DNA of 64,000 bases, taken from contig JAWRVZ010000028.1 in NCBI GenBank assembly GCA_037043235.1, forward strand, positions 237,001 to 301,000. The letters are read 5' to 3'. Below are positions 11,707-24,228 of this stretch, piece after piece; positions within the stretch are counted from its first letter, which is position 1; the number at the start of each line of letters is the position of its first letter. This DNA is from Rhodeus uyekii. Taxonomy: Eukaryota > Chordata > Actinopteri > Cypriniformes > Acheilognathidae. Both the position numbers and the translations under genes were made by a program. The notes beneath the pieces are model-generated. The model was not told the origin of the DNA. It worked only from the letters and a program-made list of their open reading frames with translations, and searched no databases.

Positions 11707-14700
11707 TCACCTAAAGTGCATCTTTCGTTTCTGTCCAATAATGATTCTCTTGGAGGTTAAAATGTGTGTCATGACACTCAGCAGCATGAGGAAGATGGTC
11801 ATGGACATTACAATGACATAGTGACTAATGCTGGAACACAGAAGAAACATTTATCAATTTGTGCAATCTGTGCATTTATCCATATGAAATGACAGACACA
11901 AACCAAAACTGAACTTGTATTTCGCAGGGTTAAAGCTAAAAATTAAAAACAATTCAGTTAACCCACCTAGTTCCTATGTCAAGCCAGCTTCCATAATCTT
12001 TTACTAAGAAAAAGAAGTGCTGGTGAAAAGGGATAGAAAAGTTAAAATAGTTAATAAAAATAAGTTTGTTTCTTTATAATAAAAAATATAGTTTGGTCTC
12101 TATGCTAAGCTTACCAGTGCCATCAAGTCTGAGATGACAAGCACAACGAGGAAAAGGCTAGAAAACAAATGCAGATTTTATGTGAACATATGCAAATATC
12201 ATCATAAAACTACTGTTTATCACAAATATACATCATGGTCACAAATTAAAAATGTGTTCTCTCATTTTAGTAACATTTTAGTGGCCCTGTTGAACTAATT
12301 CGTTCCCTCATTTTGATTCAACTAAAACAAGAGAACGAGTTAGTACAACATTGTTAATTCATGGCCTCAATTTACTTTCATATGTACACATGGCTCCACA
12401 GGTACATATCCCAATTTGACTTTATTTGTTTACCATAAACTCCAAATTTCCAAAGCCCCGATATACAAGGAAATGCCTGTGAAAGCTTTGAGCTCAAATA
12501 TAGCAAAAAAAAAAGTCAGTGTGACGTCAGTCACACATGTCATGTGTGCAAACAGAGAAAGGCCAGCTAGTTTCCTGCTGTGCTAATTATTCTGCAATGC
12601 AAAATACCTTCGTGATGAGAGCTGCGTTGAGACTTGAATGCTTTCGAATGTGCACATCACAATTACAAACGGAATTAAAACCTGAAAGAATGGAAAATGT
12701 AAAGATGCATAAAACAGTTGTGCACTAATAATACAAATTTAAAAAAGCATCAATTTGAAACGTCCACATTAACACACCTTCCACATTAACAGGCTGCCCA
12801 TGATGAATGGGTTAAAGACGGTCAGAAAGCAGTACACTGAGGCTGGGTCAAAGCTGTGAGAGTAGATCAAGGCATAATTATATTCAAGTCTATTTAACAG
12901 CACTATTATTATCAAGCAGCTTACCTGTTGATAGAGGCAATGTTACCGCAGCCGAAGAATGCAGTTATTATGAAAAACACCTATTAAAACAGTTAAGGAC
13001 TATATCAGCAATCATAAGACACAAATCAAATAGTCTGAAGTTCAAAAGGATGCAAAAAAGTAAGATCTCCGAATGTCATCCAGTCTCAGCTGCCTGATTT
13101 TGGTAATGTCAATATTTTCAGCAAAATCGATGCTGGAGAGCTGTAAAAACAGTAAACGGAACAATTAGTAAAGAGAAAGCAAAGCTGTACTACTACTCTT
13201 GTGGTACGCAGGTTTGTGGAGAACAGACGTATTCATCCATGGAAGTTGTTAAGAAGACAAGAAAAAGAAAACTTTACACAGTACAATATGGTTCACTCAC
13301 ATTTTTTGGCTATTTATCATAGAGGCTGAAGGTTAGAGGAAAGGACAGCATTACCTCTGCTCGATATGAGCTTTCTTGAGTTGCCATGGCTTCCTGCTCA
13401 ATGTTGATCCATGCAAACATGAGCCATGACAGCATGGGAGGAAAAAGAGCCTCGTACCTTCACAGAACACAACCCAAAAAGCTATTAGAATAAGAGCTTT
13501 CAATGTGAAATGTTAAAATCATAATAAAACGTTTAAAAAGCAATTTGCACATCAGCACATCAATTAATTAATTTAATTAACGTTTTAAAAATATGCACTA
13601 CTAATCAAAAGTTTAGGGTCAGTAACATTTTATTAAAGCAATACTTTCCTACAATAATGTTAGAAAAGGTTTCTATTTAAAATACTATATATTATATACT
13701 ATTAATTTTTAAAATAAAAAATAAAATAAAATAATAAAATAAAATTTTAAAATACTATTTAAAAATATTGTAATAATATTTCACAATATTACTGTATTTA
13801 CGACCCCAACCTTTTGAACGGTAGTGCATTTAATGCTTTATTAATTTAAATAATTATTTATTAGAAAATATTGTATGTAGTTGAAACAGTCTCAAACCAG
13901 TCAGCTGCTAAAATTAAAACTTTTGCAAGCACTATGTGGTTTCCTTTCGATTTCAATTTCCTTAGATGGACAGAATTTCTGTTAAACTTAGCACTGACAG
14001 ATAAAAACTGCTGATAAGATGGGATTAGGTCAGCGGCTTTTACCCTGTGCTCAGAAGAAGGTAGACACACACCAAGGACATCAAGATACTCAGTAGTCTC
14101 TGAAAGAGCCTGGTTGAACTCAATAACGGTACCAAAAATGAGGAAACTAAAAAAGAAAGTGTAAGAGAATTAGGGCATGATGTACGAACAGGATGAAAGA
14201 AAAGAGGAAGTGCATTTCATTGGTTAAAGACGCATGACGGCTTATTTATAGCTGTCCCTGCATATTGAGACAGGGTAACATGAAAGTATCTAAATTAAAT
14301 GGGGAAGAAAATTACGATCAAGGGTTTTTGACACATTTACTCACTTTCAAGTCAATCCAAAACTGTACTTCAGATATATCACTGGACCCCATTGTATTGA
14401 CAAAAACACTATTATAAATATATCTTACATGAATGTAAGATGTTTTTGTGTTCTACAGAACAAAGGAAGTCATAGAGGTTTGAAAAAAGAAATGGGTGTG
14501 AGTAAATGATGACAGATTTTTAAGGTTTGCGTAAATTACTGTATATTCCGCACCATAAGGCGCTTCGTAAGATGCAGTCTCAATTATGGGTCTATTTCTG
14601 TACTTAACCCATACATAAGGCGCACCGAATTATAAGGTGCACGCTAAAATATTCGGTCTACAAAAAAAAAAAAAAAGATAACGGAAGCAAAACAGTGAGT

Positions 14701-17700
14701 TTAGTTTAACTTTATTCTACTATTTAACAGTACACTCACATTATGTTTTAATCAATCCATCAAGTCATCATCTTCTGTGTCTGAATTGAACAGCTGGGCA
14801 ATTTCGTCATCAAACATGCAGGTGTTAAACCGAAATCTGACTCCTCTGACAAATCTGACTCCCCCCTCGCGTGCATTCATTAATACACGCTTCCTTGAGC
14901 ATATTCGCTTATCGCTCAATATTGTTTTCCACACAGCAAACACCCAGAACGTGCAGACACCCACCATCATGTGAAAAAAATAATTAAATTTTATAATAAT
15001 TTATTATTATACTTAATATTATTCATGCACAAGTACAAAGAGGAGAGTAATAAAAGAAATTCTGATCTTCATGCTGTGAAATCAACAGTTTTGCTGGTGT
15101 CTTTATCTCTTATCCTGACGAAGCTCAGGCAGTTTACAGTTTCAATCCACTGATTGTTTTTTGCATCCTTTAAACACATTATTTCATTTTCTATGTATTC
15201 ATTTAAGTGTACTCAAAACTTCCGTGCATGTTCTGGGTGTTTGCTGAGTGAACAAAATATCGATTGATAAGTGAATATGCTCCAGGAAACTCGTATTTAT
15301 ATAGCTACCAGAGGCATGGCGGAGTGCTTACCAAAGTCATACAACAACAATTTTACAGATTTTGGAACTCAGTCCACACATAAGGCGCACCAGATTATTA
15401 GGCGCACGGCGACTTTTGAGAAAATGTAAGGCTTTTGGGTGCGCCTTATAGTGCGGAAAATACAGTACCCTTTTAATTCAGTGAGTCATAGAGCATCGGG
15501 AATGGAGATGACAAACCTAGTGTGAACCAGCTAACCAGCTGGTTGAAGAGCGGCAGACCTTGCTTCAGCTGCAGACTGGAGTGGGTGCTGGTCAGGGTAT
15601 AAGCACACAGAATCACCTGCAACATCTGGACATGCATGCAGAAAAGCCTTTTATATTTAGATGCCGGGTGTGCAGGTTTAAATGGTTATATTATTTAGTA
15701 CTGTGAAAGTAAGTTAATTCGAAAGTAAAATATATATATATACATATATATATATTTTACTTTCGAATTAACTTCAAAGCATGAATACAGTGTGTGTATG
15801 TATATATATATATATATATATATACACTGTACTCATGCTTTGATTTTTCCTTTCAGGATTTACTAGCAAAACATATACAGAATGTGTTTGAATCTGTCTG
15901 CTGTGGTTGCAAGAGATTTCAGGCAATTTCACTGAGATAATCAGCAACAGGAACAAGAACATACTTGCAATCAATCTGCAAGATAGGCCGAACTTCTTTC
16001 ATACCCATTGAGAACCATAATGGAGGCCACATGAACCTCTGATGGGGATCTTTTGTTTTAATGTGCTTTTGGTTCTTGAATGGCACTTATTTTGACTTAT
16101 TTGAGTTCTTATTAGCTTATCGTTTCCCAATTGTATTTTGGTATCTTGTTTAGTCATTACTGCCTAGTGTATAGCCCCTGTCTTTTGTTCTGTGCCTAGT
16201 TCTTTTGGTGAGACACCTGCCTTAATTCCCTCGTTCTCATGTCCTGGATTTCTCCAGCTCTTTACAGAACCGTTCACTTGATTAACATTTTTATTTTTTG
16301 CAAATGAGGGAACTGCAAGGGGTCTGTGAGTAGATGAAAAGCTAATAATGAATCATAAAAGTAAACCATAAAAAATCTAAACTATTAATTATTAACAATA
16401 TTAATTTTATGTATATCTTCACCTGCATGACATGACCATTAACCAACATAAAAGAACAGTTAACAAGCAAATGAGTTGTTGAAGTATTCAAATATTAAGT
16501 TAAATCTAGGGGGTGCGTCAAGTAAATATTTTATATGTCTGCACAAACATTTCTATGAACAGTGAAAAAGGATGAAAAGAAAGAAACAAAAATGACCTGG
16601 CACATGAACAGCTGACGATCCCTTCGGATCAGAGGAGGGCATTTCCATGACGACCAGAGGTATGAGGACAAGTTGAAGAGGGTCAGCACTCCAGCACAAA
16701 TTCTGGAGAACAACAGATGAACCTCATTCAGCATTTTAGAGTATAAATGCAATTAACAGTTTAAAAAAAGTAGGGTTAATAAAGTTAACACAAATGATTG
16801 CGTATGAAAGTACTAGGATCAGTAATTGAAAGAGTGCTCACACATAGTTGACGTTGGGTTCCCGTCCCACCACAGGCAACAGTGGAAACACAGCCAGAAA
16901 GAGACAGCTAAACATCCAGCTCAGTGACCTGAACTACAGCAGCAGAAAGAACAAAAAACAAGACCTCAAACACACTTTTCAAACCTCATATCAGAGAAGG
17001 CCTTGAGGGTAACCTTACCTTTGCTTTTACATAGAGACCAGAAACCATAGGCCACAGTGACAGTACCACCAGGCCCAAGGTCAACATGGCCCGATAGAAA
17101 AAGCTTGTGACCTAAAAAAAAAAAAACACCAGCAGACAGGAAATGAGAAGTGAAAAAGTTAACACCTTTTATTTACGAGTGCTGAACTGTTCTAACTGAT
17201 AACAGTCTAAATCATGTCTAGCACACAGTTAAACTAGCACTTACTAGTAACTCAATTCCGAATATAACCAGTAAAAAATATCCAAAGCACTTGCTGAGAG
17301 GTAATGAGGGGATCGATCGAATCAGACCAGCAAGAGTTTCAAATCTGTGAGAGGAAGAAAACACAAAGTATAACTCAGAGTGTGACAAAAAAAATTTTTG
17401 GAAGAAGAATTGATGATGCTTTGACTCATTATTTAAAATGTGTTAATTCAGAACCTAGTTAACCATTTAAAACTGTAACAATTTAATAAAGCCGGTAAAT
17501 ATAATCTTTAAATGTAAATCCAATTTTATATTATACATGATCATTTTGTGATGCCTAAATTCATTTGTAGTGTTTCAAATGAAAAAAAGTTTAAATTATT
17601 TAGACAAAATGTTAACATAACACAAAAATATTATTGGCCATAGTTTTAATAATGGAGTCATTGGATATTTTAATATTTAATAACACTCACTTCTCCTATT

Positions 17701-20700
17701 GTTACATTTAGATTACATTTGTTGTCATCTAATGCTCAAAGTTAACCTTTAAAAATGCTAACAATTTAATAACACTGTTGAATGTAATCTTTAATAATAA
17801 TCTAAATTGTTAAACATTTTTAATACTGTACATTATGATGTCTTAAATTAAAAAGAAAGACTAGTAGTATTGTAAATGACTTATTTAAAAAAAAATATAT
17901 ATTACTTGTTTTAGTTTTTAGCGTTTTATTTCAAATTTATTTAGGTAAAACATGCCTCATTTATTATTACTCATTTCGGCAATAATAATCTTTCCCGTAG
18001 CACAGACAGCAGAGCGTGGAGCTTGCAACACCAAAGTCATGGGTTCGATCCCAAGGGAGAGCAAGAACTGATTAGAATGTCAATGTGTATCTTGAATGCA
18101 GTGTAAGTTGCTTTGGATAAAAGCGTCTGCTAAATACATGTAATTTACATGTACAATTATGAATTTACATGTAAATATAAATGTAAATGTAATCTAGGTC
18201 CTGATGGAAAACCAGCTGAGAGCCACTAATATGATGATTTCTAACCAAGCAGGGATAAGTAACTTACTCCCTCGTGACTGAGTACCACACGGGCACAGGG
18301 AGCAAGCAGTAGATGTAGTAGGTCCAAGGACTCGACTGGACCAACAAGAACAGAGCCACAAGTAGACCTACACACAGGAACGCCTGGCCTAGATTTCTTT
18401 CAGTTACCTAGAAAACCACAAAACACAAACAGGATGTGACATCTTGAATTAACTTCTTATTTTTTTTATCCCAATAAACCACTAACCTTCAAATTAGTAC
18501 AATGATTAGGATCTACAATGACAACAAGCTACACGTTGAAATGCAATTTCTCTAGCTTACCATGTTTGTGTTAGATGGAGGTTTGCGTAGGCTAGCGTGG
18601 GTCTTCAGGATGAACAAAACCACATAAGAGGTCCAACCAATAAAACCCAGAACCACACTGCTGCCCAGGAAGAGCCGATCATATGTGTGATAATACGTCA
18701 AGCCTTCCATGGCCTGGGCTATCAGATCTTCACAATAATGGATCTGGAGGAGAAAACAAAGAAAGATATAGCAAAATCAAATAGGTCAACGTCACGTTTG
18801 GACGTGAAGACAACCAATCAGCACTTACGGCTTCATTAAACTGTCCTTTCTGGATCAAATCTCTTGCCTGACGCACAAAATCCATCTGTTTAGAGTCAGT
18901 CAGTGGCCTTGAAGCAAAAAGGACAATTTCACAAATTGATCTGACCTTGCCGACTGTATACCAGAAAAACTGCTAAGCCAATCAAATTCGAAGATTGAAT
19001 ATTGTATAATGAATAATAAACATTTTTGTCCGGTAATAACATCAGTGAAGGATTCGTTTGATATGACTTTTTGTCCCATCTTGCTGTAACTTTAGAGGGA
19101 TAGTTCACCCCAAAATTAAAATGCTATCATCATTTACTCACCCCCATGTTGTTCCAAACCTGTATGAGTTTCTGTCTGTTGAACACTAAAGAATGTTGGT
19201 AACCAGACAGATGATAATAACAATTTCTTCTTAATTACTAACGTTCTTTAACATGTTATTTTGTGTAAAAAACATTCATACAGGTTTCGAACAACTTCCC
19301 CTTTAAGGTTTTTACTTTTATGTGAATGACTTCCATTATGATTGACAAACTAGTTCACTCCAGAAAACGAATAATATAGTTCACAATCATAAATGTATTC
19401 GTGATTTGAGACCAATAACAAAAATATGGAAGCCCGTTTCCGCCACAGTTGAGGAAAAAAAAAGATGATTTAAGTCGAAATAATGACTTAGTATCTCGAA
19501 ATGAGAAACTTTCTCGAAATAATGACTTAGTACGTCGAAATAACGAGAAACTATTTTGAGATACTAAGTCATTATTTCGAGAAAGTTTCTCGTTATTTTG
19601 AGATCAAAATAAGTCAATATTTCGAATTAATCTTTTTTTTTTCTCAACTGTGGCGAAAACAGGCTTCCATACTAAGACAATTTCTGAATTACCAATTTTT
19701 TAAGCCAAATGTAGTTGAATGTTAGATTCAAGCCTTTCTATTAAATTTGTTTTAAATAAAAAGCAAGACTAATCCAGTTTGTTCACTACATGTCTTCTTA
19801 AGCATTGACTTTTACTCACTGATAGGGTGTAAACAGAAAGGATATTGTTGTTTCTTTCTTCTGTGTCATTTTCACCTGATTTAATAAACACAAGTAAGCT
19901 GGTTATTTCAAATAAAAAGGCCAGAATAAATCATGTCCTGTACTTTACCCTGAACTGCTCCAAGATCTGAATAGCATTTGCATACATGCTTTCAGCCTTA
20001 AAGTGCTGACTGTTATTCAGGTAATTCAGCGGTAAAACACCCTGTAAAGCAACAAATGCGTCAGAAGATAATATATCCAGTGCATGCAAATCTGTGTAGA
20101 AATGTGCTGCTTTATGATTTACATGGGGATCTGAAAGCTGTGAAAAACACACTCACCACAGAATTCAGAGGAAAGGGAACTCCTATAAGAGATGACATTA
20201 GTGGAGCAATATCAGCCTGGAATACCATAAAAAGATCAGATTAGCAATGTTTCAATCATTTATAGATATTTCAAGAGTAAAGGAGACAGAAAACCTCACT
20301 TGATTGACATCCACTCGCTTGTATGTTTCTAATCCCCATTCTGAAACAAGAAAAAAAAGGATTTGAAGAAATATTGACCAAATCAATTCTGCTGTTTAAT
20401 GATGCCTGATTCTCTAGTAAATGATTTCTTTAAAAAAAAACTATTTACTTAGAAGAGGATGGAGACGGAGGGGTGTTAGACAACCAAGGGCCATTAAACA
20501 AACCTTTTAAATAATTATCCTCATATTCGTGAGATCCCCCCCGTTGTGCTCTCTGGACCCCGGCGCCCCATGCAACCAGTGGGGTCAGCGTCTCCGATGG
20601 GTGTCCCGCACCGTGAGATCCTATATGTAGTGTACAGACATTGATAAGTGATATATTAAATATTCTTTTACACAAAATGCTGACTTGAACTTAATCTAAA

Positions 20701-23288
20701 TCAGGCAAAATATAAAACAGCTTTGATGTTATTTCATTCTTAAAACTATGACTTTGTTCAGAGGGATAAAAGTCATTTATTAATCTTTTCTAACAGAGTT
20801 TTCCTGTCACAGATTTATACAGCTTTAAGTTTATAAAGACTAGGTCAGAGAGATGTTTTACCCCAATTCGTCATGCCATGGTCAGATGTAAAAACATAAG
20901 CTGTTTTTCCATCATGCCCATAAAAGTCGTCCATCACAGTGACAATTTCAGCGACACCAGCATCAACCAGGCCAATGTTCTCTAGATATTCCCTTTAAGC
21001 ACAGAAATCCCAACGAAATTAGCAAATGTGAGGGTTTGGCAATGGTTGTAGCTCCACCTAGTGGTGAAATTGATGTCCAGGTGATTTGATTGTATGCATT
21101 TCCAACTATCAGTTAAGGCATCTCAACACATATACTACAATTCAGTTTATCTTGCACTTTTTTACAACAAAAAAGGTTTGAAAGTGGCTTTACATAAGAT
21201 AAAAAGGAAAAAGGTGTTGTTAATCACATTGCAATATTTGATGTGGTGAAATGAATTTTGCTTACTTTGACATGGGCCGGTGGGCATGGCCATTGGTGTC
21301 TAACCCCAAAAGATGAAGGAAAAACACATTCTGTTCTTCTTGTAACTTATTCAGCAGAGTTTCATTGCTTTTGGCAAGATTGAGAAAATCCTTAAGAAAT
21401 AAAGTAAACAAATGAGATCATTAGCAATCATTTTGGGTCTTATTGTATTATAACAATGTTTTTTAGAATTTAGATCAAATAAATGCAGACCCAAACTTTT
21501 TTAAAGTAGTATGTATGCATGTATGTATGTATGTATGCATATCAGGGTTATTATTATCGTTAACTAAACCTATAAAGATAAAAAAGCTGAGATAAAATAT
21601 AAGTATTAACTTAGATATTAAATAACTTAATTTGATTAAATTATTCCATAAGAAATTTTGGCTTGGCGATAAACTGAAGTAATTTTAAGTTGAAGCACTG
21701 GAAATGAATAAAAAATTAAAATAAAACTGAAATAAAATAAAATTGATTAATAGTAATTAAAGAACAAAAATAAGCTCATAAATACATTTCTAATAATTAA
21801 ACTAATGAACTTAAAATGAAAACTGAAAATATAAAAATAAAAGCTAATTTAAAGGAAATTGTAAAAAAAAAAATAAATAAAAAAAAAAGAATAATTAAAA
21901 ACTAAAATAACTGTGTGTATATGTATTATTAGGATTAATATGAAGTCAATATAAAAAATGCATGCATAATAATTATTTCTAATTTACAGATTCAGACATT
22001 TTATTAGAATAGTTTAGATAAAGCATGTTTAAACAACCGTATAAGATTTTTTGAACAGCACATTCTTAAATGCAGGGCAATGCTCTAATAAGTACAACAG
22101 GCAGTGCAGTAAAATAACACTTGTGCTTCTTTAAGTTTAGTTCATCAAAAGCGACTGCATAAAAGCACATTAAGTATCCTACCTTCACTTCATCAAATAC
22201 CCACGTATCAAGTCTGGAAGCATCAGTGGAGGCGAAATCCTCCCGCTCTGAAGGGTAAGTGTGAGTGTGCACATGGTCTCCAGTGGCTCCTACAAAACAC
22301 ACATGCTAGGAAAGCTACCAAATAAGGTCATTATACAGCCATATATCTACTCACAGGTGTGTGGTTATACCTTTAGCAAACATTGGTAATATGTCAGGGC
22401 TGCCCCAACACCAGGTATATCTGCTCTCATTAAAAACAGAATCAAACTCCACAGGATTTTCCTTCCAGCCTGTAAGCCCAGAGACATGAGACACATTATT
22501 ATATTTACACACATATACAGTAGGACACATGCACAGACACATTTATGACTGCTTACCCTTGGCAACAGCACTAACATCCTCATAAAAGCCTGCTATTAGA
22601 GCCACGTGACCTGGGCGTGATTCTGTGGGGACTCGTGTGTGTGACACCCCCCATGTGCCGTCCTCTTCAATCACTCTCCTTATGACAGAAAACAATAGGA
22701 AGCACAAGTTAAATCCATTTGTACACCATAAAGAACACAAATAAAGAATACTATTATATTTAAGAGGCATAAACTGCATTTATTGTAACATTTCTGTATT
22801 AGATTCATATTTTCACTGATATATATATATATATATATATCAGTGAAAATATATAATATATATAAATGTGTGTGAGTGTGTGTAATTATTTTAGTTTGAG
22901 GCAGACATTCAATACTAGATTAGAGCAAATGTATGTTTTCTGAATCTTTCTATATGCATTAATGAAGGATGGTGAATATTTAGATGAATGAGCATTGAAT
23001 CACCCAAAAAAATTATTCTGGACCACATTGGTAAACAGGACCAAGATTATCCCATATTCATCACCTTAGATAAGGAGCCCTGACTGTCCCATTGTCTGGC
23101 TTAAAGAGACTGTCGGCTCTCAGACCATCTGCCACAAAGAGCACCAAGCGCTTGGCCGGAGGGGCCAGAGGGACACGTTGTGGTGTCATTCCATGGACAA
23201 GAGGGGACGTGAAGTAGATATCAAATATTGAGAGAAAGAAGACTACATGGACAATTAGTCCCACGATGAAGAATGTCATCATCTTCAT
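11707..23288 (-). CDS. pign: GPI ethanolamine phosphate transferase 1 (PIG-N)
   Basis: ER multi-pass enzyme that adds ethanolamine phosphate to the first mannose of GPI precursors. Coding exons: 23288-23065, 22678-22557, 22469-22371, 22289-22183, 21390-21266, 20992-20862, 20620-20504, 20340-20300, 20216-20157, 20041-19949, 19875-19820, 18907-18829, 18743-18561, 18407-18268, 17344-17245, 17111-17019, 16933-16842, 16702-16597, 15616-15517, 14146-14044, 13457-13355, 13140-13054, 12980-12925, 12853-12778, 12681-12608, 12157-12115, 12021-11967, 11830-11707. It has an N-terminal signal anchor and FDIYFTSPLVHGMTP. The alkaline-phosphatase-fold metal motifs are FVADGLRADS (D54), TSDHGMTNWG and SHGAGHPSETLTPL. 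A polytopic C-terminal domain ends KRKMHFR. All phases agree except exon 27, where an A-run (minus strand, about 12000) has six A; four or seven would keep frame. As read, the protein would stop about 10 codons later, near residue 880 of about 929. Exon 22 ends at an apparent U12-type GC donor. Confidence 0.95.
12981..13053 (-). other. pign: pign intron 22: putative U12-type intron with a GC 5' splice site
   Basis: This 73-nt intron begins GCATCCTTTT, which fits the U12 donor consensus RTATCCTTT except C at +2. It ends TCCTTAAC, 11 nt, then TAG; TCCTTAAC is the U12 branch-site consensus. No U2-type GT lies at the boundary. The joined frame gives RRSYFF-VFFIITAFFG, the same length as the human PIGN sequence as I recall it, so the boundary is well fixed. 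Confidence 0.75.
13596..13826. repeat. MITE of the CACTAC...GTAGTG family
   Basis: Left end CACTACTAATCAAAAGTTT with GGGTC, right end GACCCCAACCTTTTGAACGG then TAGTG, an inverted pair with an AT-rich core. Further copies lie near 32142, 44559 and 56917. It sits in the pign intron between exons 20 and 21. Confidence 0.7.
14335..14525. repeat. degenerate copy of the TTTACTCA...TGAGTAAA repeat
   Basis: Inverted ends (ACATTTACTCACTTTCAAGT and GTGTGAGTAAATGATGACAG) like those inside the elements at 19093 and 30192, but the outer AGGGATAGTTC termini are lost. Located in a pign intron. Confidence 0.5.
14539..15465 (-). mobile_element. Tc1/mariner-superfamily element, probably pogo-like, deleted
   Basis: Inverted ends CTGTATATTCCGCACCATAA / TGCGGAAAATACAG flanked by TA on each side (14537-14538, 15466-15467). 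Subterminal repeats of AAGGCGCAC occur near both ends. On the minus strand an open frame ends FDDEIAQLFNSDTEDDDLMD at 14752, an acidic tail like that of pogo/Tigger-type transposases. The catalytic core is missing. Inserted in the pign intron between exons 19 and 20. Confidence 0.7.
15711..15842. repeat. two adjacent palindromes with (TA)n cores
   Basis: First palindrome: AGTTAATTCGAAAGTAAAAT, (TA)n, then its inverse, 15711-15774. The second begins at once: AAAGCATGAATACAGTG, (TA)n, then CACTGTACTCATGCTTT, ending 15842. Arms are about 20 bp with few mismatches. Both lie in a pign intron. Confidence 0.75.
17996..18140 (+). repeat. tRNA-derived SINE (V-SINE-like)
   Basis: It has a tRNA-like B box GGTTCGATCCC (18042-18052) and a 3' part GCTTTGGATAAAAGCG with TCTGCTAAAT, typical of fish SINEs. 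A scrap of the same tail (GCTTTGGATAAA) lies near 28107. Not a functional tRNA: no cloverleaf can be closed. Confidence 0.8.
19093..19306. repeat. MITE with GGGATAGTTCACCCC ends (degenerate right end)
   Basis: The left end GAGGGATAGTTCACCCC followed by CATTTACTCACCCCCATG and the right end ACAACTTCCCCTTTAA belong to the same family as the intact copy at 30192-30494. Located in the pign intron between exons 11 and 12. Confidence 0.65.
19427..19669. mobile_element. fully palindromic MITE with TA duplication
   Basis: TGGAAGCCCGTTTCCGCCAC at the left and its inverse at the right (ending GGCTTCCA), flanked by TA (19425-19426, 19670-19671). The interior is also largely palindromic, built of TCGAAATAATGACTTAGTA and its inverse, so the 243-bp element folds into one long hairpin. 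No coding capacity. Confidence 0.8.
22807..22852. repeat. short palindrome with (TA)n core
   Basis: Arms ATATTTTCACTGA and TCAGTGAAAATAT are perfect inverses separated by (TA)n. Same design as the palindromes at 15711-15842 and 60723-60865. Located in the pign intron between exons 1 and 2. Confidence 0.75.
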
Positions 23289-23518
23289 TTTGTCTGCTGT
23301 CAGACTGGTGGCACTGATTTAGAAAAAGGAAAGGAAGACAAATTAAAAGTTGTACAGTTTAAATACATTCTGTTATTATATTAATCTTTAGAGTGTTGCC
23401 TTAAAGATTTTACATGACTGTTCATTCAAAATCCATAGCCACCTCAAAAGTAACATATGCATATACTGTTTTTTTTACAATCGGCTTAACAGTATGAATA
23501 TAATAAAAATATTCTTAC

Positions 23519-23680
23519 CTTTTTGCAAACTTCAGAATGAAACAAAATCATAAAGTCTCTTAATCGTAGATGTACAAATACATCTCAGCATATCAATACT
23601 GTCAATGAAAGGACCTGGCAGAGCATGGGAGACCATGAATCTTACACAACACAGCCTCTAAACAAAAACCTCTAAACGAA
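23519..23680 (-). other. pign: non-coding first exon of pign
   Basis: A consensus minus-strand donor (AAAAAG then GTAAGAAT) lies at 23518. It pairs with the acceptor (TAAATCAG) at 23314 that precedes the pign start codon by 25 nt. The 5' limit is not visible; the coordinate given is a guess. Confidence 0.5.
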
Positions 23681-23828
23681 AACGCGTTACAATCTTGATT
23701 TAAGGTGCTTTTATGTGTATGGCGAGCAACTTGGCTTTTGACCTACTAAACCAAATATTTTGTAAGCCGATTAACTGAGAACTTTTCTTTACTTCCTTGT
23801 CTTCATAACCTTTGAACTGGAAATCTTG

Positions 23829-23854
23829 CGCAATGCATCATGCGAAATGTAGTT
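23829..23854 (-). promoter_or_regulatory. ZNF143/STAF-like site in the pign-cops5 promoter interval
   Basis: Read on the minus strand the sequence is ACTACATTTCGCATGATGC followed by ATTGCG. This fits the ZNF143 consensus (ACTACAWYTCCCAKMAKSC then MHYGCG) with two mismatches. It lies between the 5' ends of two divergent genes, pign and cops5, where such sites are common in vertebrate promoters. Confidence 0.55.
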
Positions 23855-24090
23855 CTCTCCTTCTCTCTCCCTCTCTAAGGCACCTAATAACAATACTGTC
23901 TCTATCTTTACAGGAATATAGAATTAAAAAGTCTAATTTTAAATTTTATAATTTTATAGATTTTAATTTAATTTTATACTTTTATAATTGTATATTTTGA
24001 TAAGATAATATAATACTGATAAAAATCTTTATTTTATTTTTATTTGCACATTTATTTACCCCATAATAATAATTAGAAGGCCCGTTTTAG

Positions 24091-24204
<114 letters not shown>

Positions 24205-24228
24205 TCCCTTAGCAACAATTAAAACAGT

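Noticed and set aside
18030..18060. Possible tRNA gene (GGTTCGATCCC)
   Set aside because: B box of a SINE; the cloverleaf cannot be completed and the SINE tail follows.
20447..20503. pign exon 7 reading on to LFNGPWLSNTPPSP and a stop
   Set aside because: This is intron read-through past the donor at 20503; splicing to 20340 restores the family sequence EWGLETYKRVDVNQ.
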